Notes under the pieces: generated by a model
The model's database searches: none
The model's input: the letters and a program-made list of their open reading frames with translations, nothing else
Told to the model about the DNA's origin: nothing
Assembly: GCF_001612555.1 (NCBI RefSeq)
Contig: NZ_CP015110.1
Span: 2,542,001-2,606,000 of the forward strand
Direction: 5' to 3'
Length of the DNA: 64,000 nt
DNA from: Acinetobacter sp. TGL-Y2
GTDB lineage: Bacteria; Pseudomonadota; Gammaproteobacteria; Pseudomonadales; Moraxellaceae
Position numbers and translations under genes: made by a program
Shown: in pieces, positions 35,874 to 44,583 of the stretch
Numbering within the stretch: position 1 is the first letter of the stretch
Layout: each line of letters opens with the position of its first letter

Positions 35874-36749
35874 ATGTTTGACCAGATAGCACAGCACATC
35901 CCCTATCAACACCTCCAATATAAAAATATAACTATAACGGTCAAACGCTTAGATCGGGTGCATCCGCAGATTTCAGGCAATAAGTTTTTTAAATTGAAAT
36001 ACAACTTGTTGGCAGCACAGCACATGGGAAGGACTCGCTTACTGACCTTTGGTGGTGCCTATTCAAATCATATCGCAGCAACGGCATATGCAGCTCATCT
36101 GTTTGGTTTTAAGAGTGTTGGTATTATTCGCGGTGAGGAACTGGCAAACCAGCCTTTAAATGCAACATTGAGTACCGCAGAGCAGTTTGGCATGCGTTTG
36201 GTATTTGTGAGCCGTGAGGTCTATAGACAAAAGCAACAGGTAGAGTATTTAGCTGAACTACATACAGAATTTCCTGAGCATTATGTCATTCCAGAAGGTG
36301 GTACCAATGCGCTTGCGATTCAAGGCTGTAAAGAAATTTTAAGCGAGTATGATCAGGAAAACTTTGATGTGATTTGCTGTGCAGTCGGTACAGGCGGAAC
36401 CATAGCGGGGATGATTGAAGCAAGTCTGCCTCATCAACACGTGCTGGGTTTTTCAGCGTTAAAGGGAGACTTTTTGCAGCAGGAGGTTGCGCAGCTTTTG
36501 ATCAAGCCAAAAAGCAATTGGCGCGTGATAGATGATTATTGTCAGGGCGGTTATGCCAAAACCACGCATCAACTGATTCAATTTATTAAAGGCTTTGAGC
36601 AAACTTATGCCATTCCGCTTGAGCATATTTATACTGCAAAGCTCTTTTTTGGTCTTTTTGATTTAATTGATCAGCAGCATTTTCCTGCTTACAGCAAAAT
36701 TTTAGTGATGCATACCGGTGGTTTACAAGGACGTTTAGCTTCGCTGTAG
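35874..36749 (+). CDS. PLP-dependent enzyme of the ACC deaminase / D-cysteine desulfhydrase family
   Basis: A 291-residue fold-type II PLP enzyme. The PLP lysine sits in ISGNKFFKLKYNLLAA and the ammonium/phosphate region in FGGAYSNHIAATAYAAH, followed by VIPEGGTNALAIQGC and VGTGGTIAGMI. These match the D-cysteine desulfhydrase / ACC deaminase family. It is shorter than typical members (about 330). Substrate cannot be told from sequence: D-Cys, ACC or another beta-substituted amino acid. The next gene starts 84 bp downstream on the same strand with its own -10. Confidence 0.85.
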   Translation: MFDQIAQHIPYQHLQYKNITITVKRLDRVHPQISGNKFFKLKYNLLAAQHMGRTRLLTFGGAYSNHIAATAYAAHLFGFKSVGIIRGEELANQPLNATLSTAEQFGMRLVFVSREVYRQKQQVEYLAELHTEFPEHYVIPEGGTNALAIQGCKEILSEYDQENFDVICCAVGTGGTIAGMIEASLPHQHVLGFSALKGDFLQQEVAQLLIKPKSNWRVIDDYCQGGYAKTTHQLIQFIKGFEQTYAIPLEHIYTAKLFFGLFDLIDQQHFPAYSKILVMHTGGLQGRLASL

Positions 36750-36798
36750 TCGATATTTAAAAAGCAGTTAAAGTTATCTATTTACGGATGTTATTGTC

Positions 36799-36804
36799 TA
36801 TAAT
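36799..36804 (+). promoter_or_regulatory. Likely -10 of the flavoprotein gene at 36834
   Basis: TATAAT 30 bp before the ATG at 36834. Transcription starting about 7 bp later would exclude the TTG at 36807 as start, which supports the shorter reading frame. No clear -35 at 16-18 bp. Confidence 0.5.
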
Positions 36805-36833
36805 GCTTGGCTTTTAGTACCCGTGAGTGTGTC

Positions 36834-38033
36834 ATGTCTTCCAATCAGTATGATGTTGTTGTTTTGGGTGCTGGTGCATCTGGTTTAATGACTGCGTATA
36901 TGGCTGCTCAGCGTGGACGTAAAGTTGTTGTTTTAGAAAAAGCCAATAAAGTCGGCAAAAAAATCCTCATGTCGGGCGGCGGTAAATGTAACTTTACCAA
37001 CCTGTATGTTGAACATGAAAATTTCATTTCCCATAATCCACATTTTGTGATTTCCGCCCTGACCCGTTATACCCACTGGGATTTCCTTGGTTTGGTCTGT
37101 GAACATGGGATTGCCTATGAAGAACGCAAACACGGTCAACTGTTTACCCTAAACGGCGCTAAAGAAATCTTAGCCATGCTGTTGGCAGAGTGTGAAAAAA
37201 CAGGTCTGGTTGAGATCAAAACGGGCGCTGAAGTTAAAGCAGTTAATGCGGTTGCTGATCAAGGTTTTCAAGTAGCCACGTCGATCGGTTACTTTGAATG
37301 TGAATCTGTGGTGGTAGCGACAGGTGGCTTGTCTATTCCCACACTCGGCGGTTCAGGCATAGGCTATGAGATTGCAAAAAAGTTTGGCCATCATCTGTAT
37401 GCGACACGTGCAGGACTAGTGCCCTTTACCTTCTCGGATGGTTTTAAAGAAGTCACTACGCGCTTAAGTGGCAATGCTGTGGATGCAACGCTGTCAAATG
37501 AACTCAATAGTTTTACAGAAGCACTGCTGTTTACTCATCGTGGTTTGAGTGGCCCAAGCTCACTACAATTGTCGAACTACTGGCAAGCAGGACAGAGCTT
37601 TAAAATTAACTTCCTGCCTTATGTCGATGTATTGGAAATTTTTAAATCTAAAAAAGCCAGTCAACCGAAAATTTTATTGCGGACTTTAATGGTTGAGCAT
37701 TTGCCGAAAAGTGTGGTGCTAGAGCTACAAAACCTGATTTGGTTAGAGAGCGCAGAAATTTCACTCGGTAATATCAGCGATGAAAAACTAGAACAGATTG
37801 CCGCACGTTTACAGGCTTTTGAAGTGAAACCTTCAGGCACTGAAGGCTATCGCACCGCGGAAGTGACCTTGGGTGGTGTAGATACCACTGAAGTCTCTTC
37901 TAAAACCATGGAAAGTAAAAAGCAAAAAGGTCTGTACTTTGTCGGTGAAGTGCTTGATGTCTCTGGGCATTTAGGCGGCTTTAACTTCCAATGGGCATGG
38001 TCATCTGCGCATGCCGCATCGCAATATGTTTAA
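36834..38033 (+). CDS. FAD-dependent oxidoreductase of the YhiN/BaiN (HI0933) family
   Basis: A 399-residue flavoprotein. The N-terminal dinucleotide-binding motif is VVVLGAGASGLMTAYMAAQRG, followed by GKKILMSGGGKCNFTN and a C-terminal FAD motif with LYFVGEVLDVSGHLGGFNF. The start at the ATG 36834 (MSSNQYD) is preferred; a TTG nine codons upstream lies right behind a TATAAT and cannot be within the transcript. The family name BaiN comes from bile-acid reduction in gut clostridia. In proteobacteria the role is unknown, so no symbol is given. Confidence 0.88.
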   Translation: MSSNQYDVVVLGAGASGLMTAYMAAQRGRKVVVLEKANKVGKKILMSGGGKCNFTNLYVEHENFISHNPHFVISALTRYTHWDFLGLVCEHGIAYEERKHGQLFTLNGAKEILAMLLAECEKTGLVEIKTGAEVKAVNAVADQGFQVATSIGYFECESVVVATGGLSIPTLGGSGIGYEIAKKFGHHLYATRAGLVPFTFSDGFKEVTTRLSGNAVDATLSNELNSFTEALLFTHRGLSGPSSLQLSNYWQAGQSFKINFLPYVDVLEIFKSKKASQPKILLRTLMVEHLPKSVVLELQNLIWLESAEISLGNISDEKLEQIAARLQAFEVKPSGTEGYRTAEVTLGGVDTTEVSSKTMESKKQKGLYFVGEVLDVSGHLGGFNFQWAWSSAHAASQYV

Positions 38034-38430
38034 GACGATAATCTAAAACGTTTTAAGAAAGCGTCGTGTTATATCTCAATGAAGCTTAGTCTCAATAATC
38101 AGTACGAAATAAAGCGATATGTTTCGTACTGTTTATTGTCGTCACGTTGATTCGCATAAGCTGCACACACGTAGTTTTAATTAAGTCATTCAGTGACTTC
38201 AATTGAACTGATTTTAGTGTTGCTCTTAATGTCCTTAAAACTGTATACCTAATCAACACGCTCTTTTCATCTTAGATTTAGATATTATTAAAGTTTGCAG
38301 TGTTGCATTTTTCTTTCAAAATTTGATTAAAATCCCTTTTAAACCCATTTATCTACTCGAAAAAGATACAACTTATAAAAAGGTATAGCTTAGAAAATGC
38401 CTCAGGAGATAGGGATATATGCAATCCATC
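38034..38430. other. 397-bp gap with hairpins, no gene seen
   Basis: Holds a perfect 10-bp inverted repeat CAGTACGAAA/TTTCGTACTG at 38100-38131 with a 12-nt loop, followed by TTTATTG. That may be the terminator of the flavoprotein gene. A smaller hairpin AAGTCA/TGACTT lies near 38,183-38,199. The remainder is AT-rich with no open frame that I trust. Confidence 0.55.
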
Positions 38431-38676
38431 TTAATGGTTTGCAGTTGTTTTTTGATCTATGCGTGGTTTGTCCTGCAAGCTTTTAACAGGCTTAGGCTTT
38501 GTAAAAACGAATTTGTAGGCACTGGCCAAGAAGCCAATGGTTACCCCAGCAATGACTACAGGGGCTAAAAATTTATTTGGTGTTTTCCTGACCTGATTTT
38601 GAGATGTCTCGTGAAATACATTATTTGATTGAGCGTTTGATTGAGTATTTGATGATGAGTTGGATGGTTTATTCAT
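38431..38676 (-). CDS. Small single-helix membrane protein next to the mechanosensitive channel
   Basis: An 81-residue protein: a Ser/Asn/Gln-rich N-terminal half, then one hydrophobic helix (FLAPVVIAGVTIGFLASAYK) and a basic C-terminal tail. It has no signal peptidase site, so it is probably a bitopic inner-membrane protein. It begins just after the terminator of the channel gene, on the same strand, so it needs its own promoter or read-through. Function unknown. Confidence 0.6.
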   Translation of the reverse strand: MNKPSNSSSNTQSNAQSNNVFHETSQNQVRKTPNKFLAPVVIAGVTIGFLASAYKFVFTKPKPVKSLQDKPRIDQKTTANH

Positions 38677-38690
38677 TTTTATGCTCCAGT

Positions 38691-38726
38691 TGAAAAAGAA
38701 TCATCCACCGTATAGTGGATGATTCT
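38691..38726 (-). terminator. Strong terminator after the mechanosensitive channel gene
   Basis: AGAATCATCCAC (38697-38708) and GTGGATGATTCT (38715-38726) are a perfect 12-bp stem with a 6-nt loop. On the minus strand the hairpin is followed by TTTTTC. Confidence 0.88.
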
Positions 38727-38742
38727 GGGTTAAAGATTCAAG

Positions 38743-40497
38743 TTATTTTGGGTCATCCTTCGGTGAATGTGAGTCAATTTCAGGCTCTGTCTCACCCGTC
38801 GATCCAAACGGATTGTTTAAAGGTTTATGCTCAGGATCTATATCCAACTGAGTCGGAGGAACATCTGTGTGAGAATATTCTTCTGAGACTGGCACAGCGT
38901 CCATCTGCTCCTGAATCGGTGCAGCCGCAGGTGCTGCGGTTGAAGCTGTTGTCGAAGTCGCTGCTGGATTTGACGCCGTTGTAGCAGTTTTCGTTACTTG
39001 TTGCGCCAGTGGATTTGGCTGGTCTGCTTCTTTTTTAGCTTTATCAATCAAATCACTGAGTAAACGCTCTGCTGGCTGACGACCACCGAGACCAAATGCC
39101 AAAGCGAATGCAATCGCGACTGCACCTAAGGTGAGACCGAAAGCCAAGTTGACGATTGAATCTGCGATGCCCATGGCACGTAAACCCATCGCAACCACTA
39201 GGCCCATAATCAAGACACGAACCAAGTTACCTAACCAACGCGAACTGTTGTTTTCACCACGCTGAACCACATTCGCCACAATATTTGCCAACCAAAAACC
39301 GATCACTAAAATCACAGCGCCCAGCAAAATATTGGCACCGAAATAGATGAACATTGCAATCAGTTCACTGATTTGTTGGAAACCTAAACGATTTGCAGCT
39401 TCAGATACAGCAAACAGCATGGTAAAGAATACAATCAGATAACCGACAATGCAGGATACTTTTGTTGTACCCAAGAAACGTTGTAGATCTAATTTGGCAG
39501 GAATCTCATCCACGCCTGTACCCGAAACCACTTCTACCACTAAATTGGCCACAAAACGTGCCACGACATAAGATAAAACTAAGATTAAACCCGCCGCAAT
39601 AATATGCGGAATCGCATTCATAATTTCATACAGCATGGCAGTTGCGGGTTGAGAAATCGCGTCTACACCCAAAGCTTCAAATGCGATAATCAATGACGTA
39701 ATAATGACAATGGCAAAGACAAAAGAACCCAAGACTTTGGGCAAATTTGAGCTTTTGAACAGACCAATTTTTTCAGCTTGCTGTTGTACATTTAAACTAC
39801 CCAACAAACCCTCTACAATGCCGCGTACAATTTTCGCCAAAATATAACCGACGAAAATAATGATGCCCGCCATGAAGATATTCGGTAAATACCCCACTGC
39901 TTCATTCACCATATTCTGTACAGGATACAACAGACCATTGAGTCCTAAAATCGACAGTACTATCGGTAAGAATAAAAGTAGAATCAACCAATAGACTATT
40001 TCGCTTATATTTTGACTTACCGCACTGACACCGACATCTTGGCTCAGTTTTTCATCCAACTGTGTACGGCTGAGTAGTTTGGTTAGACCGACTTTGACCA
40101 AATTGGCCACGATCCAACCAATAAAAGCCACAGCAAGTGCAGCCAATAGTTGTGGAATAAACAACAAGAACTGTTGGATCATGTTACTAAATGGACCACT
40201 GATACTGGTCAAATTGAGTATGTTGAGTGCGCCAATCACAGCAATGATCATCACCACCCAAAAAACCACTCGGGACAGGATATTTTCAATATTTGAGCGA
40301 TGACCTGTTGCATTAGATAATTTATTGTTTGTATTGAGTTTAGCCAATACTTTTTTAACGCCTGCTGCAATAATTAAAGCAAGGATCCAACCGACAATTA
40401 AAATAGCCACAGCGGCTAAAATAGGATGGAATTGCTCCCAATAATACATGGCATCAAAACCTCCACGAGATGGATGGTCATTGATAAAGTCATTCAT
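38743..40497 (-). CDS. Mechanosensitive ion channel-like membrane protein
   Basis: A 584-residue inner-membrane protein with repeats of the conserved helix pattern of MscS-like channels (Pfam 'conserved TM helix'): ILAAVAILIVGWILALIIAAG, LLAALAVAFIGWIVANLVKVG, FMAGIIIFVGYILAKIVRGI, IIAAGLILVLSYVVARFVAN and ILLGAVILVIGFWLANIVAN. It therefore looks like five tandem copies. A C-terminal AlaThrPro-rich, acidic tail (about residues 490-584) is probably disordered and cytoplasmic. GAGGG precedes the ATG. It would respond to membrane tension or osmotic shock. Confidence 0.82.
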   Translation of the reverse strand: MNDFINDHPSRGGFDAMYYWEQFHPILAAVAILIVGWILALIIAAGVKKVLAKLNTNNKLSNATGHRSNIENILSRVVFWVVMIIAVIGALNILNLTSISGPFSNMIQQFLLFIPQLLAALAVAFIGWIVANLVKVGLTKLLSRTQLDEKLSQDVGVSAVSQNISEIVYWLILLLFLPIVLSILGLNGLLYPVQNMVNEAVGYLPNIFMAGIIIFVGYILAKIVRGIVEGLLGSLNVQQQAEKIGLFKSSNLPKVLGSFVFAIVIITSLIIAFEALGVDAISQPATAMLYEIMNAIPHIIAAGLILVLSYVVARFVANLVVEVVSGTGVDEIPAKLDLQRFLGTTKVSCIVGYLIVFFTMLFAVSEAANRLGFQQISELIAMFIYFGANILLGAVILVIGFWLANIVANVVQRGENNSSRWLGNLVRVLIMGLVVAMGLRAMGIADSIVNLAFGLTLGAVAIAFALAFGLGGRQPAERLLSDLIDKAKKEADQPNPLAQQVTKTATTASNPAATSTTASTAAPAAAPIQEQMDAVPVSEEYSHTDVPPTQLDIDPEHKPLNNPFGSTGETEPEIDSHSPKDDPK

Positions 40498-40687
40498 ATT
40501 CTCAACCCTCTTCTTATGATATTTGATTCGTTAGAATTGCCTTGGTACTGTACTGATGGTGTGATCTTGGTATTGTTATGACTGAACTCGTTTTTGATGT
40601 ATTTATACACCATAGTTTTAGTATAATTTCCATTCAACCTTTAATAGCATAATAACTACATTTCATCTACATCAAGGTTTTAAGCAT

Positions 40688-40719
40688 AAAAAAAGCCTTA
40701 GAAACTCTAAGGCTTTTCT
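40688..40719 (-). terminator. Intrinsic terminator after the 40744 gene
   Basis: AAGCCTTAGA pairs with TCTAAGGCTT around an AAC loop, with T-rich exit on the minus strand. Confidence 0.85.
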
Positions 40720-40743
40720 AAAAACAGGTGCTTCGAATCACCT

Positions 40744-41031
40744 TTATTCATCTTTAGCGACAGCGGTTGCAGTATCTTGTGCGACTGCTTCAGTGGTATT
40801 GGCAACAGATGAATCATCGTTTGCAGTCGCTGTTGCTGTATTTGGACTATTAGATGAGGTCGCTGGAATAGATTGATCGACTGGTGGCGTATCTCGATCT
40901 GCAATCATGTAAAAAATCAATGAAGCTAGAAAAATACCCACGATAATTAAGATAAATACTGGGATTCGTTTTTTTCTATTGGTGTCTTCAGGACTATTCA
41001 CATGGGGTGGCTTATTAAAATCATGTGTCAT
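40744..41031 (-). CDS. Small single-helix membrane protein upstream of the channel gene
   Basis: A 95-residue protein with a basic N-terminus, one membrane helix (VFILIIVGIFLASLIFYMIA at about 25-44) and an Ala/Thr/Asp-rich, probably disordered C-terminal tail. It has its own terminator. Together with the 81-residue gene at 38431 it brackets the mechanosensitive channel. Function unknown. Confidence 0.58.
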   Translation of the reverse strand: MTHDFNKPPHVNSPEDTNRKKRIPVFILIIVGIFLASLIFYMIADRDTPPVDQSIPATSSNSPNTATATANDDSSVANTTEAVAQDTATAVAKDE

Positions 41032-41162
41032 ATTTCTTTCCCCCGCGTTGATATTATGATGTTTACCCTTTTTATAATAACAAGCACTTATGTTGTTTTG
41101 TGTGAATAATCATTATCCATTCGTAGCATTGCAAATTTGCTAGGTTCACTCAAAAAATGGGC

Positions 41163-41168
41163 TATAAT
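41163..41168 (+). promoter_or_regulatory. Likely -10 of the gene at 41200
   Basis: Perfect TATAAT 32 bp before the ATG at 41200. It excludes the TTG at 41137, which lies upstream of any transcript from this promoter. A TTGCTA 20 bp upstream is a poor -35. Confidence 0.5.
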
Positions 41169-41199
41169 ATGCTCCCCGATCTTTTCGCTGTTGAACTTT

Positions 41200-41622
41200 A
41201 TGACCTATCCTCGGCAAAGTGTCTCTTTAGATTTAGACACAGATGTCACTCATCAATGTTATTTACATAGCACTCGCGATGAGCATTTGATTGGAATTAT
41301 TGAATTCAATAAACCAAGCTATATTTTGAAATGGGGTGATTTAGAATACTTCCGCAGAAAAACTGAAGAATTTTCTGTGATGCCCTTTCCTGAATGCGTG
41401 GGTGCGATGATTATTGACATTCGTAATATCGCGGCATTTTTAGACAATGAAGTGCCCATTATTCCATGGCGTTTACTGGAAGAGGATTGCCCTATTCGCT
41501 TGGTGGTTCCGCATGATCGTTTAGAGCATTATGCAGGTCTCTTTGAGCCGACTTGGCTGACCAGTGATGTTGAAACCGCGATCCAAGAAATCCGTCAATT
41601 TGTGGATATGTTTGTGCATTAA
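41200..41622 (+). CDS. Unknown small protein
   Basis: A 140-residue acidic, apparently cytosolic protein that I do not recognise. It begins MTYPRQSVSLDLDTD and contains PFPECVGAMIIDIRNIAAF. The start at 41200 is preferred, because a -10 element at 41163 lies inside the longer frame (to 41137). It ends just before a good terminator (41645-41670), so it is monocistronic. No motif indicates a reaction. Confidence 0.6.
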   Translation: MTYPRQSVSLDLDTDVTHQCYLHSTRDEHLIGIIEFNKPSYILKWGDLEYFRRKTEEFSVMPFPECVGAMIIDIRNIAAFLDNEVPIIPWRLLEEDCPIRLVVPHDRLEHYAGLFEPTWLTSDVETAIQEIRQFVDMFVH

Positions 41623-41644
41623 CCTTTAAACACTCCAATACAGC

Positions 41645-41670
41645 AAAACCTCCTATTTGGAGGTTTTTTT
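41645..41670 (+). terminator. Intrinsic terminator after the 41200 gene
   Basis: AAAACCTCC and GGAGGTTTT stem followed by T run. Confidence 0.88.
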
Positions 41671-41871
41671 ATGATTCTTGTTCTAGATGAATTCGAGAGG
41701 TCTAAATCCTGCTTTTTAAGCTGCGATTTAGAGGGATTCAATATATCTCTTTCATCGGTCAAATGACGATCATTGATTACTATTTAAATGAGTATTGAAA
41801 GCTCCTTCTTTCTTAGGGCTAAGCAAATGATTTCGAAAAAGCAAGAGGACATCTTTGCATACCACACCTAT

Positions 41872-41911
41872 CTAGATCTCTTCTTTTACAACTAGATCTC
41901 TTCTTTTACAA
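41872..41911. repeat. Perfect 20-bp tandem duplication in the fpr downstream gap
   Basis: The unit CTAGATCTCTTCTTTTACAA occurs twice back to back (41872-41891 and 41892-41911). It lies in the 406-bp gap between the 41622 stop and the fpr stop (41623-42028), which otherwise shows a terminator and no trustworthy gene. It looks like a slippage duplication. Confidence 0.7.
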
Positions 41912-42028
41912 GAAGTAACTTAGGTTATGTAAGTGACGATTCGAAAGAGGATTGGTGCAAAAACTCTCAGGAAAATGCACTTAAAACCGATGCTCACCTA
42001 CTTTCAAAGAGAGCAAATACCAAAGTAC

Positions 42029-42790
42029 TTACCAGTAATTTTCAACGGCAATGTTTCCTTCGCCGCGGCGGTTCATGGTGAGTCCGCGCGCTTTTAAGGC
42101 TTCTTTGGTGTCTTCTACCATTTCTGGGTTACCACATAACATGATATGGGTGGTTTCAGCATTAAAGTTTAAGTTTGCGGCTTTTTCGAGTTCGCCATTT
42201 TCAATGAGTATAGGCAGACGATCGTGTAAGCCTGCATTGGGGTCGCGGGTAATAATCGGAATAAACTTAAAGCCGGTATGCTCTTCGCCAAAGCTTTCTG
42301 CAATCTCTTGAATCCGATCTGCATAAGCCAGTTCTGAAGCTGTGCGTACGCTATAGACCAAATGAATATGGCTATATTTCTGCCAAGTTTCAAAGTCTTG
42401 TAACATCGAAAGAAAGGGTGCTAAACCAGTGCCCGTTGCAAGTAACCAGAGATCTTGTGGCAAAGGCTGTTGATAACGTGCCAAAGTCAAAAAGCCATAA
42501 GGGGCTTTTTCTAAATAAAGTTCATCATCCACTTGCAGGTGTTGTAAATTAGAAGTGAATGCGCCGTCTGGCACTACAATCGAGAAAAACTCTAAGGTTT
42601 CGTCAAAGGGAGAAGACACCACAGAATAAGCGCGTACCACTAACTCATCCCCTACTTTTAATCCAATCCGCGCAAACTGACCTGCTGTGAACTTAAAATG
42701 AGCAGGACGCGTTAAGGTAAAACTAAATAATGTATGAGTCCAGCGATGTACAGACAACACTTTTTCTAGGCTAAATTTCTCAATTGACAT
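42029..42790 (-). CDS. fpr: Ferredoxin/flavodoxin--NADP+ reductase
   Basis: A 253-residue FAD/NADPH oxidoreductase. The FAD-binding motif is VRAYSVVSSP, the NADPH-binding segment LLATGTGLAPFLSMLQ, the CGNPEMV motif follows, and the C-terminal NIAVENYW carries the terminal aromatic residues typical of bacterial Fpr. The enzyme passes electrons between NADPH and ferredoxin/flavodoxin, for Fe-S repair and oxidative stress. A LysR regulator gene is divergent (start 42875, 84 bp away), an arrangement like the fpr-finR pair of Pseudomonas. Confidence 0.92.
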   Translation of the reverse strand: MSIEKFSLEKVLSVHRWTHTLFSFTLTRPAHFKFTAGQFARIGLKVGDELVVRAYSVVSSPFDETLEFFSIVVPDGAFTSNLQHLQVDDELYLEKAPYGFLTLARYQQPLPQDLWLLATGTGLAPFLSMLQDFETWQKYSHIHLVYSVRTASELAYADRIQEIAESFGEEHTGFKFIPIITRDPNAGLHDRLPILIENGELEKAANLNFNAETTHIMLCGNPEMVEDTKEALKARGLTMNRRGEGNIAVENYW

Positions 42791-42874
42791 AATTTCTACG
42801 TGGCACGACTGACTGCGCTCATGGTAGCATGACCGGGTAATTTATTAATATTTTTTCACATTAAGGCTTCATCC

Positions 42875-43753
42875 ATGCGCATGACATTACGCCAACTGGC
42901 TGTTTTCGTGGCCGTAGCTCAAGAAGGCACAGTTACGAAGGCGAGCGACGCTGTTCGACTGACTCAAAGTGCTGCAAGTATGGCATTGGCAGATCTTGAA
43001 GATGGCTTAGGCGCACCGCTATTCGATCGTTTAGGCAAACGCTTACAGTTAAATGATCTTGGACGTTTTTTGCTTCCGCAAGCACTCGAAATTTTGGGTC
43101 GCTGTGAATCTTTTGAGCAAGCCGCTAAAGGTGAATTACAAAGCATTGACTTGCGTATTGGGGCGACACTCACCATTAGTGATTATCTGATGCCTGACTT
43201 AATGGCAGAGTTTTTACAAGCACAGCCTCAGGCGCATTTACAGCTTCAGGTGGGCAATACTCGCCAGATGATTGAAGCAGTCAATCAGTTTCAACTTGAT
43301 TTAGCCTTAATTGAAGGTTCATGCCATTTACCTCAATTACAATCGATTCATTGGCGTGATGATGAATTGGCTGTGTGCTGTTCGCCAAACCATCCTTTGG
43401 CAAAAATCAATCGCCCAATTACGATAGACGATTTTATTGATGCTGAATGGGTCTTACGTGAAGAGGGTTCGGGCACACGCGAAGTGTTTGACAATGCCAT
43501 TTTAAAAGATGTGCCAGATGCCAATATTCGTTTAACCTTGGGTCATAACGAAGCGATTTTAAAAATTGTCGCAGGGGGATTAGGTCTGTCGTGCATTTCT
43601 AAACTCGCAATTGATCCTTTACTTGAAAAAAAGCAATTGGTGATTATCAATACACCGTTCTGGCAATTGACCCGTCCATTGTACATGTTGGTGCATCGTC
43701 AAAAATACCAAGGTCCTGGCTTAAAAGCTTTTATGAAATTCTGTGATGCATAA
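42875..43753 (+). CDS. LysR-family regulator divergent from fpr
   Basis: A 292-residue LysR regulator. The N-terminal winged helix (MTLRQLAVFVAVAQEGTVTK to AASMALADLEDGLGAPLFDR) is intact. The effector domain resembles CysB-like regulators. Because it is divergent from fpr with an 84-bp gap, it probably controls fpr, as FinR does in Pseudomonas; that equivalence is inferred. A terminator (43758-43785) follows directly, and an IS6-family element is inserted right behind it. Confidence 0.88.
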   Translation: MRMTLRQLAVFVAVAQEGTVTKASDAVRLTQSAASMALADLEDGLGAPLFDRLGKRLQLNDLGRFLLPQALEILGRCESFEQAAKGELQSIDLRIGATLTISDYLMPDLMAEFLQAQPQAHLQLQVGNTRQMIEAVNQFQLDLALIEGSCHLPQLQSIHWRDDELAVCCSPNHPLAKINRPITIDDFIDAEWVLREEGSGTREVFDNAILKDVPDANIRLTLGHNEAILKIVAGGLGLSCISKLAIDPLLEKKQLVIINTPFWQLTRPLYMLVHRQKYQGPGLKAFMKFCDA

Positions 43754-43757
43754 TCAT

Positions 43758-43787
43758 AAAGCCCCTTAGAAAAGGGGCTTTTTTTAA
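43758..43787 (+). terminator. Intrinsic terminator after the LysR gene
   Basis: AAAGCCCCTT and AAGGGGCTTT form a strong stem with an AGAA loop followed by T residues. The IS6 element begins at its end (43788). Confidence 0.88.
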
Positions 43788-44583
43788 GGTTCTGTCGCAT
43801 TAAGAAATACTAGTCGCAATCATGAGTTGAACACTTCTGTTATCTAAATTTTAGACAAAAGAATCCTAGAGTATTTTGAAATTCTTTTGATAAGTTGAAT
43901 TGTTCTTTCCTGATCATATGCATCAATTCTATCCCTGATAAAATAATCTTTGCAGTTCTAAACGACTTGAAACCTAGCATTGCTCTGACTCTTTTTTTAA
44001 TAAACCGGTGATCTTGTTCTATTCGATTATTTAAGTATTTGTTTTGTCTGATCGTAATTGGCTTAAATCGAGTAAACCCGGTATTGAAGCTTTCGACAGC
44101 CTTTTTATTTGCTACACTTCTATCTATCGTCACTTTAATTGGGCAAGCATGTTTGCTGATCGCACTTTTAAAGAATCTACGAGCAGCCTGCAGATCACGA
44201 CGTTTTGTCAGTAAGAAGTCTATCGTTTTACTGTTTGTATCGATGGCTCGATACAGATAATGCCATTTCCCTTTAATTTTAATGTAGGTTTCATCTATAT
44301 GCCAAAATTGAGTAACTGGTTTTTTATATTTGGCAGCGATTTTATTGAAGACAGGGGTGACTCTGAGGATCCAACGGTGCAAAGTCGAGTGATCAACGTC
44401 AATTCCTCGTTCTGACATCATTTCTTCTAAATTTCGTAAGCTGAGAGAATAAGCCAAATACCATCGAACACATTGGGCGATCACATCAATTGGATAATGT
44501 AAGCGTTTAAACGCACCGGCAATCAACATATTTCGCTCCTATAAAATCCTATAGTAGCTAAGTTAGTCCTATGCGACAGAACC
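43788..44583. mobile_element. IS6-family insertion sequence, complete
   Basis: A 796-bp element bounded by perfect inverted ends GGTTCTGTCGCAT (43788-43800) and ATGCGACAGAACC (44571-44583), typical of the IS6/IS26 family and of IS1006-like elements of Acinetobacter. It carries one intact transposase gene. The eight bases outside each end (TTTTTTAA and TACATTTA) do not match, so there is no target duplication; the flanks come from different loci or one was deleted. On the right side it truncates a cold-shock-like gene (44584-44734). Confidence 0.88.
43840..44529 (-). CDS. IS6-family transposase
   Basis: A 229-residue DDE transposase. The catalytic Asp is in HIDETYIKIKGKWHYLYRA, the second Asp in KVTIDRSVANKKAVE, and the Glu in NRIEQDHRFIKKRVRAMLGF. 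The reading frame is intact from a normal N-terminus (LIAGAFKRLHYPIDVIAQCV). Expected to move by replicative transposition. Confidence 0.92.
   Translation of the reverse strand: MLIAGAFKRLHYPIDVIAQCVRWYLAYSLSLRNLEEMMSERGIDVDHSTLHRWILRVTPVFNKIAAKYKKPVTQFWHIDETYIKIKGKWHYLYRAIDTNSKTIDFLLTKRRDLQAARRFFKSAISKHACPIKVTIDRSVANKKAVESFNTGFTRFKPITIRQNKYLNNRIEQDHRFIKKRVRAMLGFKSFRTAKIILSGIELMHMIRKEQFNLSKEFQNTLGFFCLKFR

Noticed and set aside
36807..36833. Longer reading frame for the flavoprotein (TTG start)
   Set aside because: A perfect TATAAT lies at 36799-36804, so this codon would sit at or before the transcript start.
38715..38984. Plus-strand reading frame over the end of the channel gene
   Set aside because: It mirrors the disordered Ala/Thr-rich tail of the channel protein, and its start lies in the terminator stem.
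41137..41199. Longer reading frame for the 140-residue protein (TTG start)
   Set aside because: TATAAT at 41163 lies inside it; the ATG at 41200 fits the promoter.
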